Positions 22,443 through 22,832 of a DNA stretch of 22,832 nucleotides are shown piece after piece. Every line of letters begins with the position of its first letter. Within the stretch, counting starts at the first letter, position 1. Under the pieces are notes generated by a model that saw nothing but the letters and a program-made list of their open reading frames with translations, made no database searches and was not told where the DNA came from. The stretch is taken from positions 1 to 22,832 of the forward strand of contig CAUCBQ010000011.1 in NCBI GenBank assembly GCA_958441075.1, in the 5' to 3' direction. The position numbers were made by a program, and so were the translations under genes. This stretch comes from an uncultured Clostridiaceae bacterium. Lineage in GTDB: Bacteria; Bacillota; Clostridia; Lachnospirales; Lachnospiraceae.

Positions 22443-22832
22443 TTATGGACTTACATAACCGGAAGGATTTACATAGCTTCCGCCGGACCGAACGCCGAAA
22501 TGAAGATGAGGGCCTGTAGAATATCCCGTAGATCCCACCTTTGCAATGGTTTGTCCCTGTTTTACTGTTTCCCCTTCTCCCGCAAGGAGCTGAGAGCAGT
22601 GCATATATACAGTGGTAAGCCCTCCGCCGTGATCAATCATAATATAATTTCCGGCCGAATAGCTGTATGTAGAGATCACTACCTTCCCATCCGCTGCCGC
22701 CACAATGGCAGAACCGGATGGCGCAGGAATATCGATCCCCTTATGATTGGTAGAAGCTCCCTCGGTCGGTGAACTCCTGTCTCCGAAAGCAGACGAAATC
22801 CGGCTGCTGGCAGGGCAGGGCCATATAAAATT
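22443..22832 (-). CDS. M23-family peptidoglycan endopeptidase (5' end outside window)
   Basis: Only the C-terminal 129 residues are visible; the frame is open to the window edge. They hold a complete LytM/M23 core: SSAFGDR, the zinc motif HKGIDIPAP (His30 and Asp34 of the visible part), IMIDHGGGLTTVYMH and the HLHFGV motif (His109, His111), ending VNPSGYVSP. These enzymes cleave peptide cross-bridges in peptidoglycan, outside the cell; in this context the missing N-terminus probably includes a membrane anchor and coiled coil, as in EnvC-like FtsEX partners. That is inference. The S41 peptidase gene follows. A GGGGC/GCCCC pair in the 58-base gap may act as a partial attenuator. Confidence 0.93.
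   Translation of the reverse strand, partial: NFIWPCPASSRISSAFGDRSSPTEGASTNHKGIDIPAPSGSAIVAAADGKVVISTYSYSAGNYIMIDHGGGLTTVYMHCSQLLAGEGETVKQGQTIAKVGSTGYSTGPHLHFGVRSGGSYVNPSGYVSP

Noticed and set aside
1..22832. CRISPR array, tRNA, rRNA, prophage or complete insertion sequence
   Set aside because: No regularly spaced repeats, cloverleaf or rRNA segments, integrase, transposase or phage structural proteins were seen.

Overview
The window looks like a chromosomal segment of a Gram-positive clostridium, most likely a Lachnospiraceae member. This is an inference from housekeeping genes with strong AGGAGG-type ribosome binding sites, TTGaca/TATAAT promoters (several with an extended TGn -10), classical hairpin-plus-T terminators, moderate GC, and families common in that group (M29-type aminopeptidase, VanZ-like protein, AGCS symporter, M23 peptidase followed by an S41 peptidase). 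No rRNA, tRNA, CRISPR array, complete insertion sequence or phage gene was seen.

Layout. (1) 1-900, minus strand: a small accessory unit with one consensus promoter reading a 48-aa one-helix protein, an Imm17-like two-helix membrane protein and a partial unrecognised protein. A 97-bp near-palindromic element sits upstream, followed by about 430 bases with no supported gene. (2) 1340-5012, minus: a purine operon purE-purM-purN-purD with clear promoter and terminator. (3) 5025-8991, minus: pyrE, three small membrane protein genes (one VanZ-like) and a long M29-family aminopeptidase, with terminators after the third small gene and after the aminopeptidase. (4) 9025-9898, minus: a Cof-type HAD phosphatase. 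(5) 9926-16257: pieces of a NitT/TauT/NMT1-type ABC importer. The lipoprotein binding protein (plus) is separated from its likely ATPase and permease (plus) by a minus-strand D,D-carboxypeptidase and HIT protein and a plus-strand membrane-anchored polysaccharide deacetylase. (6) 16268-19384: a (p)ppGpp synthetase-domain protein with a HEPN-like C-terminal region, convergent with a Lon-like AAA ATPase that lacks a protease domain, then a 41-aa membrane microprotein. (7) 19507-21040: a sodium/alanine-type symporter. (8) 21050-22832, minus: an S41 C-terminal processing peptidase downstream of an M23 peptidase that runs off the window.

Most of the window is ordinary metabolism and cell-envelope biology. 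The features most worth a second look are the synthetase/HEPN-like fusion at 16358-17653, the AAA protein whose Walker B aspartate is an asparagine, the 97-bp hairpin element, the small immunity-like unit at the left edge, and two very small ORFs with promoters and ribosome binding sites. All family calls come from reading motifs by eye; no database search was possible.
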